13,804 bases of DNA from Pararhizobium_B sp051960215 (GTDB lineage: Bacteria; Pseudomonadota; Alphaproteobacteria; Rhizobiales; Rhizobiaceae): the NCBI GenBank assembly GCA_051960215.1, contig JBQCEN010000066.1:1-13804 (forward strand), given 5' to 3'. Shown here piece after piece: positions 1 through 7,522 of this stretch. The position numbers and the translations under genes were made by a program. The notes under the pieces were generated by a model. That model searched no databases. It saw nothing but the letters and a program-made list of their open reading frames with translations, and was not told the origin of the DNA. Positions within the stretch are counted from its first letter, which is position 1, and each line of letters starts with the position of its first letter.

Positions 1-639
1 GCCTTCGACCTCGATATCGTCCAGGTATTCGAGGAGAAGATCGGGCCGGTGCGCTGCGCAGTGCGCCTGGAGCGCTACAAGCCGGGCTTCTGCGAATTCG
101 ACCTGCCGCGGCTTTCCGTGAACCATACCTTCGACATCAGCCGCGAGGAGGTGGCGGCCGCCCTCGGCGTCGGGCCGCACGAGATCGGCTTCGAGAATCA
201 CGTCATCGGCTGCTGGAGCGCCGGCGTTCCCTATGTCACGGTGCCGCTGCACAATCTCGATGCGGTCGGCCGGGCGCATTGCGACGCGGCGCTGTGGGAG
301 GCCTTGGCCCCGATGGCCGACGGCCAACTCGCCTTCGCCTATGTCTATTGCCGCGGGGGCCTGCGCCACGAGGCGGCCTATCACGCGCGCATGTTCGCCC
401 CGCACGAGGGCATGGCCGAGGACCCGGCGACCGGTTCCGCCGTCGCCGCGCTCTCCGGCGCCATCCACCGCTTCGACGGCCTTCTCGACGGACACCACAC
501 GCGCAGCCTAGAGCAGGGCGTCGAGATGGGCCGGCCGTCGCTGATCCACCTTCATATCGAGGTGGAGGACGGCGCCGTCGCCGGCGCCCGGATCGGCGGC
601 CACGCGGTCAAGATCGCCGAAGGCCGGATCGACGTCTGA
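1..639 (+). CDS. PhzF-family isomerase/epimerase, 5'-truncated by window edge
   Basis: The reading frame is open from the first base, so the start lies to the left; 212 residues are visible out of the roughly 260-300 usual for the family, meaning about the first quarter to third is missing. The family signature EDPATGSAVAAL lies at residues about 140-151, a glycine-rich turn typical of the second half of the diaminopimelate-epimerase-like PhzF fold. The segment ENHVIGCWSAGVPYVTVPL also fits the family. PhzF proteins are cytosolic and catalyse isomerisation or epimerisation of small acids; outside phenazine operons the substrate is usually unknown, and no phenazine genes are visible here, so a phenazine role should not be assumed. 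The catalytic glutamate normally near the N terminus is outside the window. The next gene downstream is a tRNA with its own promoter, so this appears to be the last gene of its transcript. Confident in the family, not in the reaction. Confidence 0.9.
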   Translation, partial: AFDLDIVQVFEEKIGPVRCAVRLERYKPGFCEFDLPRLSVNHTFDISREEVAAALGVGPHEIGFENHVIGCWSAGVPYVTVPLHNLDAVGRAHCDAALWEALAPMADGQLAFAYVYCRGGLRHEAAYHARMFAPHEGMAEDPATGSAVAALSGAIHRFDGLLDGHHTRSLEQGVEMGRPSLIHLHIEVEDGAVAGARIGGHAVKIAEGRIDV

Positions 640-655
640 CCTCCGTCTTCAGCCC

Positions 656-686
656 CGGCGCGGCCTCCGAAAAAATCGCCGCGCCG
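656..686 (+). terminator. GC-rich hairpin after the PhzF gene, possible terminator
   Basis: A perfect 9-bp inverted repeat (CGGCGCGGC at 656-664 against GCCGCGCCG at 678-686) encloses a 13-base loop containing six A residues. It starts 16 bases after the PhzF-family stop and ends just before the tRNA promoter, the right place for a transcription stop. No T-run follows, so it is not a classical intrinsic terminator. Confidence 0.35.
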
Positions 687-688
687 TC

Positions 689-717
689 TGGACATCCCCG
701 GCCGCGGCGTCTATATG
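689..717 (+). promoter_or_regulatory. Sigma70-type promoter of tRNA-Lys
   Basis: TGGACA at 689-694 matches the -35 consensus at five of six positions. It is followed by exactly 17 bases and TATATG at 712-717 as -10, four of six matches. Transcription would start near 724, leaving a leader of about 30 bases before the mature tRNA at 753. The AT-rich -10 stands out sharply from GC-rich flanks. Assigned by eye. Confidence 0.6.
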
Positions 718-752
718 CGGCCATCGAGCGGATCAAAGCGGTCCGCCCGAGT

Positions 753-828
<76 letters not shown>

Positions 829-1001
829 AACCTTCCAATCTCTTGGTCGATCTTCCTCAACGATGACATCAGACGCGCCGCGGCTTGCGCCTCGTCGCTT
901 AGGGCGTTTTGCCGCCCCTGAAACCCTCGTCTCCCGGAAGCGTTGTCGAGACATTGCCCGCGCCGGCTCTTGCCGCGGGCCCGTCCTCCCGAGGTTCGTC
1001 G

Positions 1002-1649
1002 ATGGCGCGATATTCGAAGCGGCAGTGGGCGTTCGCCGTCTGCCTTGCGGCGCTGGCCGGCTTCGTCGATGCCGTTGGTTACCTGCAGCTCGGCGGCTTC
1101 TTCGTCTCCTTCATGAGCGGCAACTCGACCCGGCTTGCGATCGGCATCGCCGGGAACGGCCGCGCCGCGGCGCTTGCGGGTGGCCTGATCGTCTCCTTTG
1201 TCGCCGGCGTCGTCATCGGCTCACTGACCGGCCATCTCTTTTCCGGGCGATACCATCGGAGCGCCATCATGGCGCTGATCACGGGTCTCATCGCCGCTGC
1301 GGCCGCCACCGGCCTTGCGGGCTTCCCAACTGCGGCGCTCGTCGTCGTAGCATTGGCCATGGGTACGGAGAACAACGTCTTCTCGCGCGAAGGCGAGGCG
1401 CCGATCGGCATCACCTACATGACCGGAACGCTGGTCAAGCTCGGCCAGCGCCTGACGGCGGCCTTCTTCGGCGGCGAGCGATGGGCGTGGCTTCCGCAAC
1501 TGCTGCTTTGGATCGGACTGGTCCTGGGCGCAGCCGCGGGGGCTGCAATTTTTCCGCTGCTTGGGCTGCAGGCGCTCTGGGTCGCCGCCGGCGTCGCAGC
1601 GCTGCTGACGCTCGTCCATGTGCTGGTGACGTCGGCCGCCGGCGACTGA
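1002..1649 (+). CDS. DUF1275 (YoaK-like) integral membrane protein
   Basis: A 215-residue, strongly hydrophobic protein with about six predicted membrane segments. Family hallmarks are the N-terminal AGFVDAVGYLQLGGFFVSFMSG, followed by NST, and the central AMGTENN...GITYMTGTLVKLGQ block. The biochemical role of this inner-membrane family is not established. I chose ATG 1002 because GAGG at 991-994 sits 7 bases upstream and the family domain begins within a few residues; a TTG at 909 would add 31 low-complexity Pro/Ser/Ala residues with no support. The 829-1001 region between tRNA and start holds no gene that I can see. The gene meets hutF tail to tail with only four bases between stop codons, so it is not in the hut operon, and nothing visible links it to histidine uptake. 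Confidence 0.88.
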   Translation: MARYSKRQWAFAVCLAALAGFVDAVGYLQLGGFFVSFMSGNSTRLAIGIAGNGRAAALAGGLIVSFVAGVVIGSLTGHLFSGRYHRSAIMALITGLIAAAAATGLAGFPTAALVVVALAMGTENNVFSREGEAPIGITYMTGTLVKLGQRLTAAFFGGERWAWLPQLLLWIGLVLGAAAGAAIFPLLGLQALWVAAGVAALLTLVHVLVTSAAGD

Positions 1650-1653
1650 AGGC

Positions 1654-3009
1654 TCAGATCGCCGCGCGGAGTTCTCGGGCGGCCGCTTCGAAGCGGGCCG
1701 AGATGGCGTCGCGGTCGACATGGCGGCCATCCGCGACGCGCTTGACGCCATTGACCCAGACCGTATCGACACGGGCACGCTCGGCGAAGATCCAGACGTC
1801 GAGCACGCGGTCCGGCGTCGTCATCAGGTCGCCGCCGGCCGTCGGCTTCAGCGCAACGAGGTCGGCGGGCGCACCGACGACGATCTCGCTCGTTGCGGCG
1901 AGTGCCTGCCCGCCGCCGGCGCGGGCGCGGTCGAAGAGCGTCCGGCCGGTCGAGGTGCCGGCCGTGGCGAGCACGTTGCGGGCGCCATGGGCGAGACGCT
2001 GCGTGTATTCGAGCTGGCGCAATTCGTCCGGCACGCCGATAAGGATGTTCGAGTCGGTGCCGACGCCGAAGCGCCCGCCTTCGGCGAAATAGTCGCGGCC
2101 GGGAAAGATGCCGTCGCCGAGGCTGCCTTCCGTCACGGGGCAGAGGCCGACGACCGCGCCGCTCTGCGCCACGCGCCTTCTCTCCTCGGGTATCATGTGC
2201 GTTGCGTGGATGAGGCACCAGCGTTTGTCCACCGCAACGCTGTCGAAGAGCTGCTCCACCGGCCGTCTGCCGCCCCAGGCGATGCAATCCTCCACCTCCT
2301 TCACCTGTTCGGCGACGTGGATGTGGATCGGCTCGTCCGGCGCCATGGCGGCGACGGCCTGAAGTTCCCCGATGGTCGCTGCCCTGAGACTGTGCGGCGC
2401 GAGGCCGAAACGCGATTCGGGAAGGGCGCGGATGGCGTGGCGCGAACCGTCGACGAGGCGCGCGAAGGCGTCGAGGCCGGAGACGAAGCGGCGCTGTCCG
2501 GACGTCGGTTCGACGCCGCCGAAGGTCGCGTGGGCGTAGAAGACGGGAAGCAGCGTCAGGGCGATGCCGGTCGTCGCGGCGGCGGCGGTGATGCGAACGG
2601 CCATTTCGGCAATGTCGCCATAGGGGCGCCCGTCGACATCGTGATGCAGGTAATGGAACTCGCCGACGCGGGTGAAGCCGCTCTCCAGCATCTCGGCATA
2701 GAGCTCGGCCGCCACCGCCTCCGCCTGGTCCGGCGTCATCGACAGCGCGAAGCGGTACATGACGTCGCGCCAGCTCCAGAAACTGTCCTCGGTCGGCCCG
2801 CGCATCTCGGAGAGGCCGGCCATGCCGCGCTGGAAAGCGTGGCTGTGCAGGTTCGGCATCCCCGGAACGACGAGGCCGTGCCGCTCGTCGTCAGGCTGCG
2901 GCCGCGCGCCCGGCGTCAGCGCGGTGATCCGGCCGCCGTCGATGACGATGCGGAGATCGTCCTGCCACCCGGTCGCGGTGAGGGCGGATCGTGCATGAAT
3001 GGCGGCCAT
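1654..3009 (-). CDS. hutF: Formimidoylglutamate deiminase
   Basis: A 451-residue amidohydrolase-superfamily enzyme converting N-formimino-L-glutamate to N-formylglutamate and ammonia, the fourth step of the five-step histidine route. An N-terminal beta-sandwich segment leads into the metal-binding NLHSHAFQRG (His55, His57). It is followed by GEFHYLHHD near 117-124, FGLAPHS near 201-207, HIHVAEQ (His231, Glu234), LIHATH (His268, His271) and GTDSN (Asp319), the full zinc-site and catalytic set expected of HutF. ATG at 3009 is preferred over the longer frame reaching 3198 because GGAG (3019-3022, read on minus) lies 9 bases upstream and the longer frame would overlap hutC. It lies 43 bases downstream of hutC on the same strand, so hutC-hutF is probably one transcript. 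Its presence together with a deformylase-type HutG defines the pathway variant. Confidence 0.95.
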   Translation of the reverse strand: MAAIHARSALTATGWQDDLRIVIDGGRITALTPGARPQPDDERHGLVVPGMPNLHSHAFQRGMAGLSEMRGPTEDSFWSWRDVMYRFALSMTPDQAEAVAAELYAEMLESGFTRVGEFHYLHHDVDGRPYGDIAEMAVRITAAAATTGIALTLLPVFYAHATFGGVEPTSGQRRFVSGLDAFARLVDGSRHAIRALPESRFGLAPHSLRAATIGELQAVAAMAPDEPIHIHVAEQVKEVEDCIAWGGRRPVEQLFDSVAVDKRWCLIHATHMIPEERRRVAQSGAVVGLCPVTEGSLGDGIFPGRDYFAEGGRFGVGTDSNILIGVPDELRQLEYTQRLAHGARNVLATAGTSTGRTLFDRARAGGGQALAATSEIVVGAPADLVALKPTAGGDLMTTPDRVLDVWIFAERARVDTVWVNGVKRVADGRHVDRDAISARFEAAARELRAAI

Positions 3010-3052
3010 CAATGGGTTCTCCGGTCGGTGGCTTGAAGGTCGGTCGGACGGC

Positions 3053-3784
3053 TCAGGCCCGGGTCGGGGCGAAGCGGGCGACGAGGGCGTGGCTGTCGCC
3101 GGGATAGGTGAGGGTGACGTGGGTAATGGCGCGCGCCGTATCCCAGGTGCGGCGTTCGACGACGAGGCAGGGCGTGCCTTCGGCAAGGTCGAGGGCATCG
3201 GCGATATGGCGGTCGGCGCCGCTTGCCTTGATGACGTGCTCGGCGCGCGTCCAGGGCACCTGCCGGACGAGCCACGACCCCGGCGGCACCTCGTCGAAGC
3301 GCTCGTCTCCGGCGTCCGGCACGGCGTCGAGGCTGATGATGCGTTCTTCGAGACAGAAGGGCTGCTCGCCGGCGAAATGCCGGCAGGTCACGTCGAGGAT
3401 CGTGGCCGGCGTCGCGCCGTTCAGCCGCGCGTGGTCCTTAGCCGTCGGACGCCGGGTCTTGCGGCGGGCGATCTCGAAGCGGTAGGCGAGGCCGAGGTCG
3501 CTCACCTCCGCCCCGATCTCCTGGATCTCGAGGACCGCGGCGTGCGAATGCGGGCGCACGACGATGCTGCCGGCCTTGCGCCGCCGGGCGATCAGCCCGG
3601 CGCGGGCGAGCTGCGTCAGCGCCTTGTTCACGGTCATGCGCGAGCAGCCGTAGTGCTCCGTGAGCTCGTGCTCGAAGGGGATCTTGTGCCCCGGCTGCCA
3701 TTCGCCCGACAGGATCCGCCCCTCGATGTCGCGCAGGATGCGCTCGTGCAGGGACTGCGGCGACGTGCGGGGCAGGGCGGCCAT
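3053..3784 (-). CDS. hutC: GntR-family histidine utilisation repressor
   Basis: A 243-residue cytosolic transcription factor of the HutC/FarR branch of GntR. Residues about 10-76 form the winged helix-turn-helix (IPFEHELTEHYGCSRMTVNKA, then LTQLARAGLI and a basic wing). Residues about 90-235 form a UTRA effector domain, including the HutC-like LVRQVPWTRAEHVIKASGA at 172-190. By family precedent it represses hut genes until urocanate binds. The start at 3784 is supported by AAGGAG (3790-3795, read on minus) five bases upstream; the open frame extends further but into the divergent promoter. It is divergent from hutI, and the start codons are separated by 104 bases that contain a probable operator, implying control of hutIHGU and possibly of itself and hutF. 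Confidence 0.95.
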   Translation of the reverse strand: MAALPRTSPQSLHERILRDIEGRILSGEWQPGHKIPFEHELTEHYGCSRMTVNKALTQLARAGLIARRRKAGSIVVRPHSHAAVLEIQEIGAEVSDLGLAYRFEIARRKTRRPTAKDHARLNGATPATILDVTCRHFAGEQPFCLEERIISLDAVPDAGDERFDEVPPGSWLVRQVPWTRAEHVIKASGADRHIADALDLAEGTPCLVVERRTWDTARAITHVTLTYPGDSHALVARFAPTRA

Positions 3785-3834
3785 TGCGTCTCCTTCGGTC
3801 GCGGCGTTTCCACAAGAGTGGCGTCTCGGTGCCG

Positions 3835-3862
3835 TTGCAATCACGGCCGTTATGTCTATACA
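3835..3862 (+). promoter_or_regulatory. Promoter of hutIHGU
   Basis: TTGCAA (3835-3840) and TATACA (3857-3862) are separated by 16 bases and together resemble a sigma70 promoter. The predicted start near 3869 would give a leader of about 20 bases before hutI. The -10 is buried in the candidate HutC operator. The opposite-strand promoter for hutC-hutF must also lie in this 104-base spacer, but I could not pick it out convincingly. Confidence 0.55.
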
Positions 3863-3863
3863 T
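3852..3863. promoter_or_regulatory. Probable HutC operator
   Basis: ATGTCTATACAT is a near-palindrome (reverse complement ATGTATAGACAT) with the GT...AC core (GTCTATAC) expected of GntR/HutC-family sites. It lies in the hutC-hutI divergent spacer and covers the proposed hutI -10, so a bound repressor would block polymerase. I saw one clear copy only. Location and pattern are seen; recognition by HutC is inferred. Confidence 0.6.
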
Positions 3864-3875
3864 TTTGTCCGGCGC

Positions 3876-3880
3876 GGAGG
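3876..3880 (+). promoter_or_regulatory. hutI ribosome binding site, decides the start
   Basis: GGAGG is two bases before ATG 3883, too close to be used, and eight bases before ATG 3889, which is ideal. The hutI start is therefore placed at 3889. Confidence 0.6.
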
Positions 3881-3888
3881 CCATGCCC

Positions 3889-5124
3889 ATGTCGGACGAG
3901 AAGGACAAAAACCGTGTGCACCGCCGGCTTTTCCGCCGGGCGCGGCTCGTGACACTCGCTTCCGGCCGACCGGGGCTCGGGATCGTCGAGGATGGGGCGA
4001 TCGCGATCGAGGGCGAGAGGATCGCCTATGCCGGACCCGAGGCGGACCTGCCCGAGCCGCTGAAAAAGGCAGACGAGACGATCAACTGCGACGGCCGCTG
4101 GATCACGCCCGGCCTCATCGACTGCCACACCCACCTCGTCTATGCGGGCAGCCGCGCCCGGGAATTCGAGCAGCGGCTCGCCGGCGCCAGCTATGAAGAG
4201 ATCGCCCGGGCCGGCGGCGGCATCGTGTCGTCGGTCAAGGCCCTCCGGGCGGCGAGCGACGACGATCTGGTGGCCGAGACGCTGCCGCGGCTCGATGCGC
4301 TGATCGCGGAGGGCGTGACGACGGTCGAGGTGAAGTCGGGCTACGGCCTCGATCTCGCGAACGAGCGGAAGTCGCTTGCGGCGGCGCGTCGGCTCGGGCG
4401 GGCGCGCGACGTCGGCATCCGCACCACCTTCCTTGGCGCGCACGCCCTGCCGCCGGAATTTGCCGGCGACAAGGCAGGCTTCGTCGCTGCGGTGGCCGAC
4501 ACGATGTTGCCGGCGATCGCTGCGGAGGGGCTTGCCGACGCCGTCGACGGGTTCTGCGAGGGGATCGCACTCTCGCCGGAGGAGATCGCGCGGGTTTTCG
4601 ACGCAGCAAGGGCTCGCGGCTTGCCGGTCAAGCTCCATGCCGACCAGCTCTCGAACCTCCATGGCGCCGCCCTTGCCGCGCGCTACGGCGCGCTTTCGGC
4701 GGACCATCTCGAATATACGGACGAGGCGGGCGCGGTGGCGATGGCGAAGGCCGGCACCGTCGCCGTGCTGCTGCCGGGCGCCTATTACTTCATCCGCGAG
4801 ACGCGGAAGCCGCCGGTCGAGTTCTTCCGCCGCCATGGCACGAGGATGGCGGTTGCGACCGACAGCAATCCGGGGACGTCGCCGCTGACCTCGCTGCTCC
4901 TGACGATGAACATGGCAGCGACCTTCTTCGGCCTGACGGTGGACGAATGCCTCGCAGGGGTGACGCGGGAGGCGGCGCGGGCGCTCGGGCTTGTCGGCGA
5001 GACCGGCACGCTCGAGGCCGGCAAATACGCCGATCTCGCAATCTGGAATATCGAGGAGCCGGCGGAACTCGTCTACCGCATCGGCTTCAATCCGCTTCAC
5101 GCCCGCATCCGGAGGGGACGATGA
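3889..5124 (+). CDS. hutI: Imidazolonepropionase
   Basis: A 411-residue cytosolic amidohydrolase that hydrolyses 4-imidazolone-5-propionate to N-formimino-L-glutamate, the third step of histidine breakdown. The metal-binding motif after the first barrel strand is IDCHTHLVYAGSR (His80, His82). GAH (His185), VKLHADQLSN (His250), ADHLEY (His273) and VATDSNPGTSPL (Asp325) complete the expected metal and catalytic set. EVKSGYGLD at about 147-155 is also typical. Length matches the family (about 400-420). The start at 3889 is set by the RBS at 3876-3880; ATG 3883 is in frame and would add two residues, and a frame opening at 3784 would run through the promoter. It is the first gene of the plus-strand hut operon, and its stop overlaps the hutH start (ATGA at 5121-5124), implying translational coupling. 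Confidence 0.97.
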   Translation: MSDEKDKNRVHRRLFRRARLVTLASGRPGLGIVEDGAIAIEGERIAYAGPEADLPEPLKKADETINCDGRWITPGLIDCHTHLVYAGSRAREFEQRLAGASYEEIARAGGGIVSSVKALRAASDDDLVAETLPRLDALIAEGVTTVEVKSGYGLDLANERKSLAAARRLGRARDVGIRTTFLGAHALPPEFAGDKAGFVAAVADTMLPAIAAEGLADAVDGFCEGIALSPEEIARVFDAARARGLPVKLHADQLSNLHGAALAARYGALSADHLEYTDEAGAVAMAKAGTVAVLLPGAYYFIRETRKPPVEFFRRHGTRMAVATDSNPGTSPLTSLLLTMNMAATFFGLTVDECLAGVTREAARALGLVGETGTLEAGKYADLAIWNIEEPAELVYRIGFNPLHARIRRGR

Positions 5125-6665
5125 GTGCAATCGTGATCGAGCCGGGTGACACGCCTCTTGCCGGCTGGCGGGCGGTCTATGACGGCGGCGGGGTCAGCCT
5201 CGCCGAAGGCTGCCGCGACGCCGTTGCACGCAGCGCCGAGACCGTCGCGCGCATCGTTGCCCGCGGCGAGCCCGTCTACGGGATCAACACCGGCTTCGGC
5301 AAGCTCGCCGGCGTGCGCATCGATGCGGCCGACCTGAAGACGCTGCAGCGCAATATCGTGCTCTCGCACGCGGCCGGTGTCGGCGAGCCGGTGTCGGTGC
5401 CGATCGTGCGGCTGATGATGGCGCTGAAGATGGCGAGCCTCGCGCAGGGTGCTTCCGGCGTGCGACCGGAGACGCTTGATCTCCTCGAAGCCATGCTTGC
5501 CGCCGATGTCATCCCCGTCGTGCCGGCTCAAGGCTCGGTTGGCGCCTCCGGTGACCTCGCGCCGCTCGCGCATATGACGGCGGCGATGATCGGAATCGGC
5601 GATGCCTGGTCCGGCGGCCGGCGCCTGCCGGCGGCCGAAGCGCTGGCCGAGGCGCGGCTGGAGCCGGCCGAACTGGGGCCGAAGGAGGGTCTCGCGCTGC
5701 TCAATGGCACGCAGTTTTCCACCGCCAATGCGCTGGCGGCGCTCTTCGAGGCCGAGACGCTGTTCCGCACGGCGCTCGTCACCGGGGCGCTCTCGACCGA
5801 TGCGGCGCGGGGCTCCGATGCGACCTTCGATCCGCGCATCCATGCGCTCCGGCGCCATCGCGGCCAGATCGAGACGGCGGCCGCGCTCCGGGCGCTGATG
5901 GCCGGCAGCGCGATCCGCGCCTCGCATCTCACCGGCGACGAACGGGTGCAGGACCCTTACTGCCTGCGCTGCCAGCCGCAGGTGATGGGCGCCTGCCTCG
6001 ACATGCTGCGCCAGGCGGCAGAAACGCTCGAAACGGAAGCCAACGGCGTTTCGGACAATCCGCTGATCTTCGCTGAGGACGACACGGCGCTTTCGGGCGG
6101 CAATTTCCACGCCGAGCCGGTTGCCTTCGCCGCCGACATGATCGCGATCGCCGTCTGCGAGATCGGCTCGCTCGCCGAGCGGCGGATCGCCATGCTCGTC
6201 GATCCGGCGCTGTCCGGCATGCCGGCCTTCCTGACACCGAAGCCCGGGCTGAATTCCGGCTTCATGATCCCGCAGGTCACGGCGGCCGCGCTCGTCTCGG
6301 AGAACAAGCAGCGCGCCTATCCGGCGAGTGTCGATTCGATCCCGACCTCGGCCAACCAGGAGGACCACGTCTCGATGGCCGCCCACGGGGCGCGCCGGCT
6401 GATGCCGATGGTCGAGAACGCCCGCGCCGTCGTCGCCGTCGAGCTGCTTGCGGCCGCGCAGGGCTGCGACTTCCACGCACCGCTCGCCTCCAGCGCACGG
6501 CTCGAGGCGGTGCGCCGCCTCGTGCGGGCGCGCGTTCCGCATCTCGCCGACGACCGGCTGTTCCACCCCGAGATCCAAGCGGCCATCGCGCTCGTCGGCG
6601 AGGGTGCCGTGATCGCGGCCGCCGGCCTCGGAGACCTTCCAGAAATCGCAAGGAGCCGACCATGA
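5121..6665 (+). CDS. hutH: Histidine ammonia-lyase
   Basis: A 514-residue enzyme that removes ammonia from L-histidine to give trans-urocanate, the committing step. The Ala-Ser-Gly triad that cyclises to the electrophilic MIO cofactor is at 142-144 in GSVGASGDLAPLAH. Other active-site positions known from Pseudomonas HutH fall at the same numbers here: Tyr53 (YGINTGFG), Asn195 (LLNGTQ), Tyr280 and Arg283 (DPYCLRCQPQ), Phe329 and Glu414 (SANQEDHVSM). The enzyme therefore looks fully active and essentially collinear with the reference; the family normally forms cytosolic homotetramers. GGAGGGG lies just before the start, which overlaps the hutI stop as ATGA; the stop in turn overlaps the hutG start. 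Tyrosine or phenylalanine ammonia-lyase is a remote alternative, contradicted by the hut context and residues. Confidence 0.98.
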   Translation: MSAIVIEPGDTPLAGWRAVYDGGGVSLAEGCRDAVARSAETVARIVARGEPVYGINTGFGKLAGVRIDAADLKTLQRNIVLSHAAGVGEPVSVPIVRLMMALKMASLAQGASGVRPETLDLLEAMLAADVIPVVPAQGSVGASGDLAPLAHMTAAMIGIGDAWSGGRRLPAAEALAEARLEPAELGPKEGLALLNGTQFSTANALAALFEAETLFRTALVTGALSTDAARGSDATFDPRIHALRRHRGQIETAAALRALMAGSAIRASHLTGDERVQDPYCLRCQPQVMGACLDMLRQAAETLETEANGVSDNPLIFAEDDTALSGGNFHAEPVAFAADMIAIAVCEIGSLAERRIAMLVDPALSGMPAFLTPKPGLNSGFMIPQVTAAALVSENKQRAYPASVDSIPTSANQEDHVSMAAHGARRLMPMVENARAVVAVELLAAAQGCDFHAPLASSARLEAVRRLVRARVPHLADDRLFHPEIQAAIALVGEGAVIAAAGLGDLPEIARSRP

Positions 6666-7522
6666 CGACGCCCTCCTGGCTCACGGTGAGGAGGGGCGAG
6701 GCGCCCCTTCTCGTGAGCATTCCGCATACGGGGCTGGAGCTTGACGGGCTCGAGGCGCGTGTCGTCTCGCCGTGGCTTGCGCGCAAGGACGCCGACTGGT
6801 GGATCGAGACGCTCTACGATTTCGCGGGCGACCTCGACGCCACCGTCGTGCGGACGACGATCTCGCGGACGATGATCGACGTCAACCGCGACCCCTCCGG
6901 CGCCTCGCTCTATCCCGGCCAGGCGACGACCGGTCTTTGCCCGACCACGACCTTCGACGGCGAACCGATCTACCAGGCCGGCGAGGAGCCGGATGCGGCG
7001 GAGGTCGCCGAGCGGCGGCGGCTCTATTTCGAGCCCTATCACGCGGCGCTCGCCGCGGAGATCGCGCGGCTGAAGGCGCGGCACGACGAAATCGTGCTTT
7101 ACGACTGTCACTCGATCCGCTCGGTGATCCCGCGGCTCTTCGAGGGCGAACTGCCGGTGTTCAACCTCGGCACCAACAAGGGCGCGAGCACCGATCCCGG
7201 GTTGCAGGCGGCCGTCGAGCGGGTCATAGCGGCAAGCGGCATGAGCCATGTTTCCAACGGCCGCTTCACCGGCGGCTGGATCACGCGCTCGCACGGGCAG
7301 CCGGAGGCCGGCGTCCACGCGTTGCAGATGGAGCTTTCCTGCCGCGGCTATATGCACGAGCCGATCGGCCCGATCGGCGAGGCGGACTGGCCGACGCCGT
7401 ACGATCCCGCCTATGCCGCTGAAATCCGCGGCACGCTGAAGACCATCCTTGAAACCGCGCTTGCGTGGGTGACCGCCCGCAGCGGCGCAAGCCAGGCTGC
7501 GCGATCGGAGAGCGCCCGATGA
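6662..7522 (+). CDS. hutG: N-formylglutamate deformylase (amidohydrolase)
   Basis: A 286-residue member of the N-formylglutamate amidohydrolase family, cutting N-formylglutamate to glutamate and formate, the last step. Visible motifs are SIPHTG (19-24, His22), IDVNRDPSG (72-80), VLYDCHSI (145-152, His150) and HALQMELSCRGYM (219-231, Glu224), consistent with a metal-dependent carboxypeptidase-like site. It is not the arginase-like formiminoglutamase that shares the hutG name in some bacteria, which fits the presence of HutF. The last 20 or so residues, rich in Ala, Ser and Arg, look like a variable tail. AAGGAG at 6650-6655 precedes the start, which overlaps hutH by ATGA; the stop overlaps hutU in the same way. 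Confidence 0.96.
   Translation: MTTPSWLTVRRGEAPLLVSIPHTGLELDGLEARVVSPWLARKDADWWIETLYDFAGDLDATVVRTTISRTMIDVNRDPSGASLYPGQATTGLCPTTTFDGEPIYQAGEEPDAAEVAERRRLYFEPYHAALAAEIARLKARHDEIVLYDCHSIRSVIPRLFEGELPVFNLGTNKGASTDPGLQAAVERVIAASGMSHVSNGRFTGGWITRSHGQPEAGVHALQMELSCRGYMHEPIGPIGEADWPTPYDPAYAAEIRGTLKTILETALAWVTARSGASQAARSESAR

Noticed and set aside
909..1001. Upstream TTG start adding 31 residues to the DUF1275 protein
   Set aside because: The added residues are Pro/Ser/Ala-rich and unlike the family, while ATG 1002 has a well-spaced GAGG.
1720..3036. Plus-strand open frame of 438 codons opposite hutF
   Set aside because: Shadow of hutF; no domain, and hutF has a complete metal site.
5097..6578. Minus-strand open frame of 493 codons opposite hutH
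   Set aside because: HutH on the plus strand carries every catalytic residue; the antisense frame is low-complexity and has no family features.
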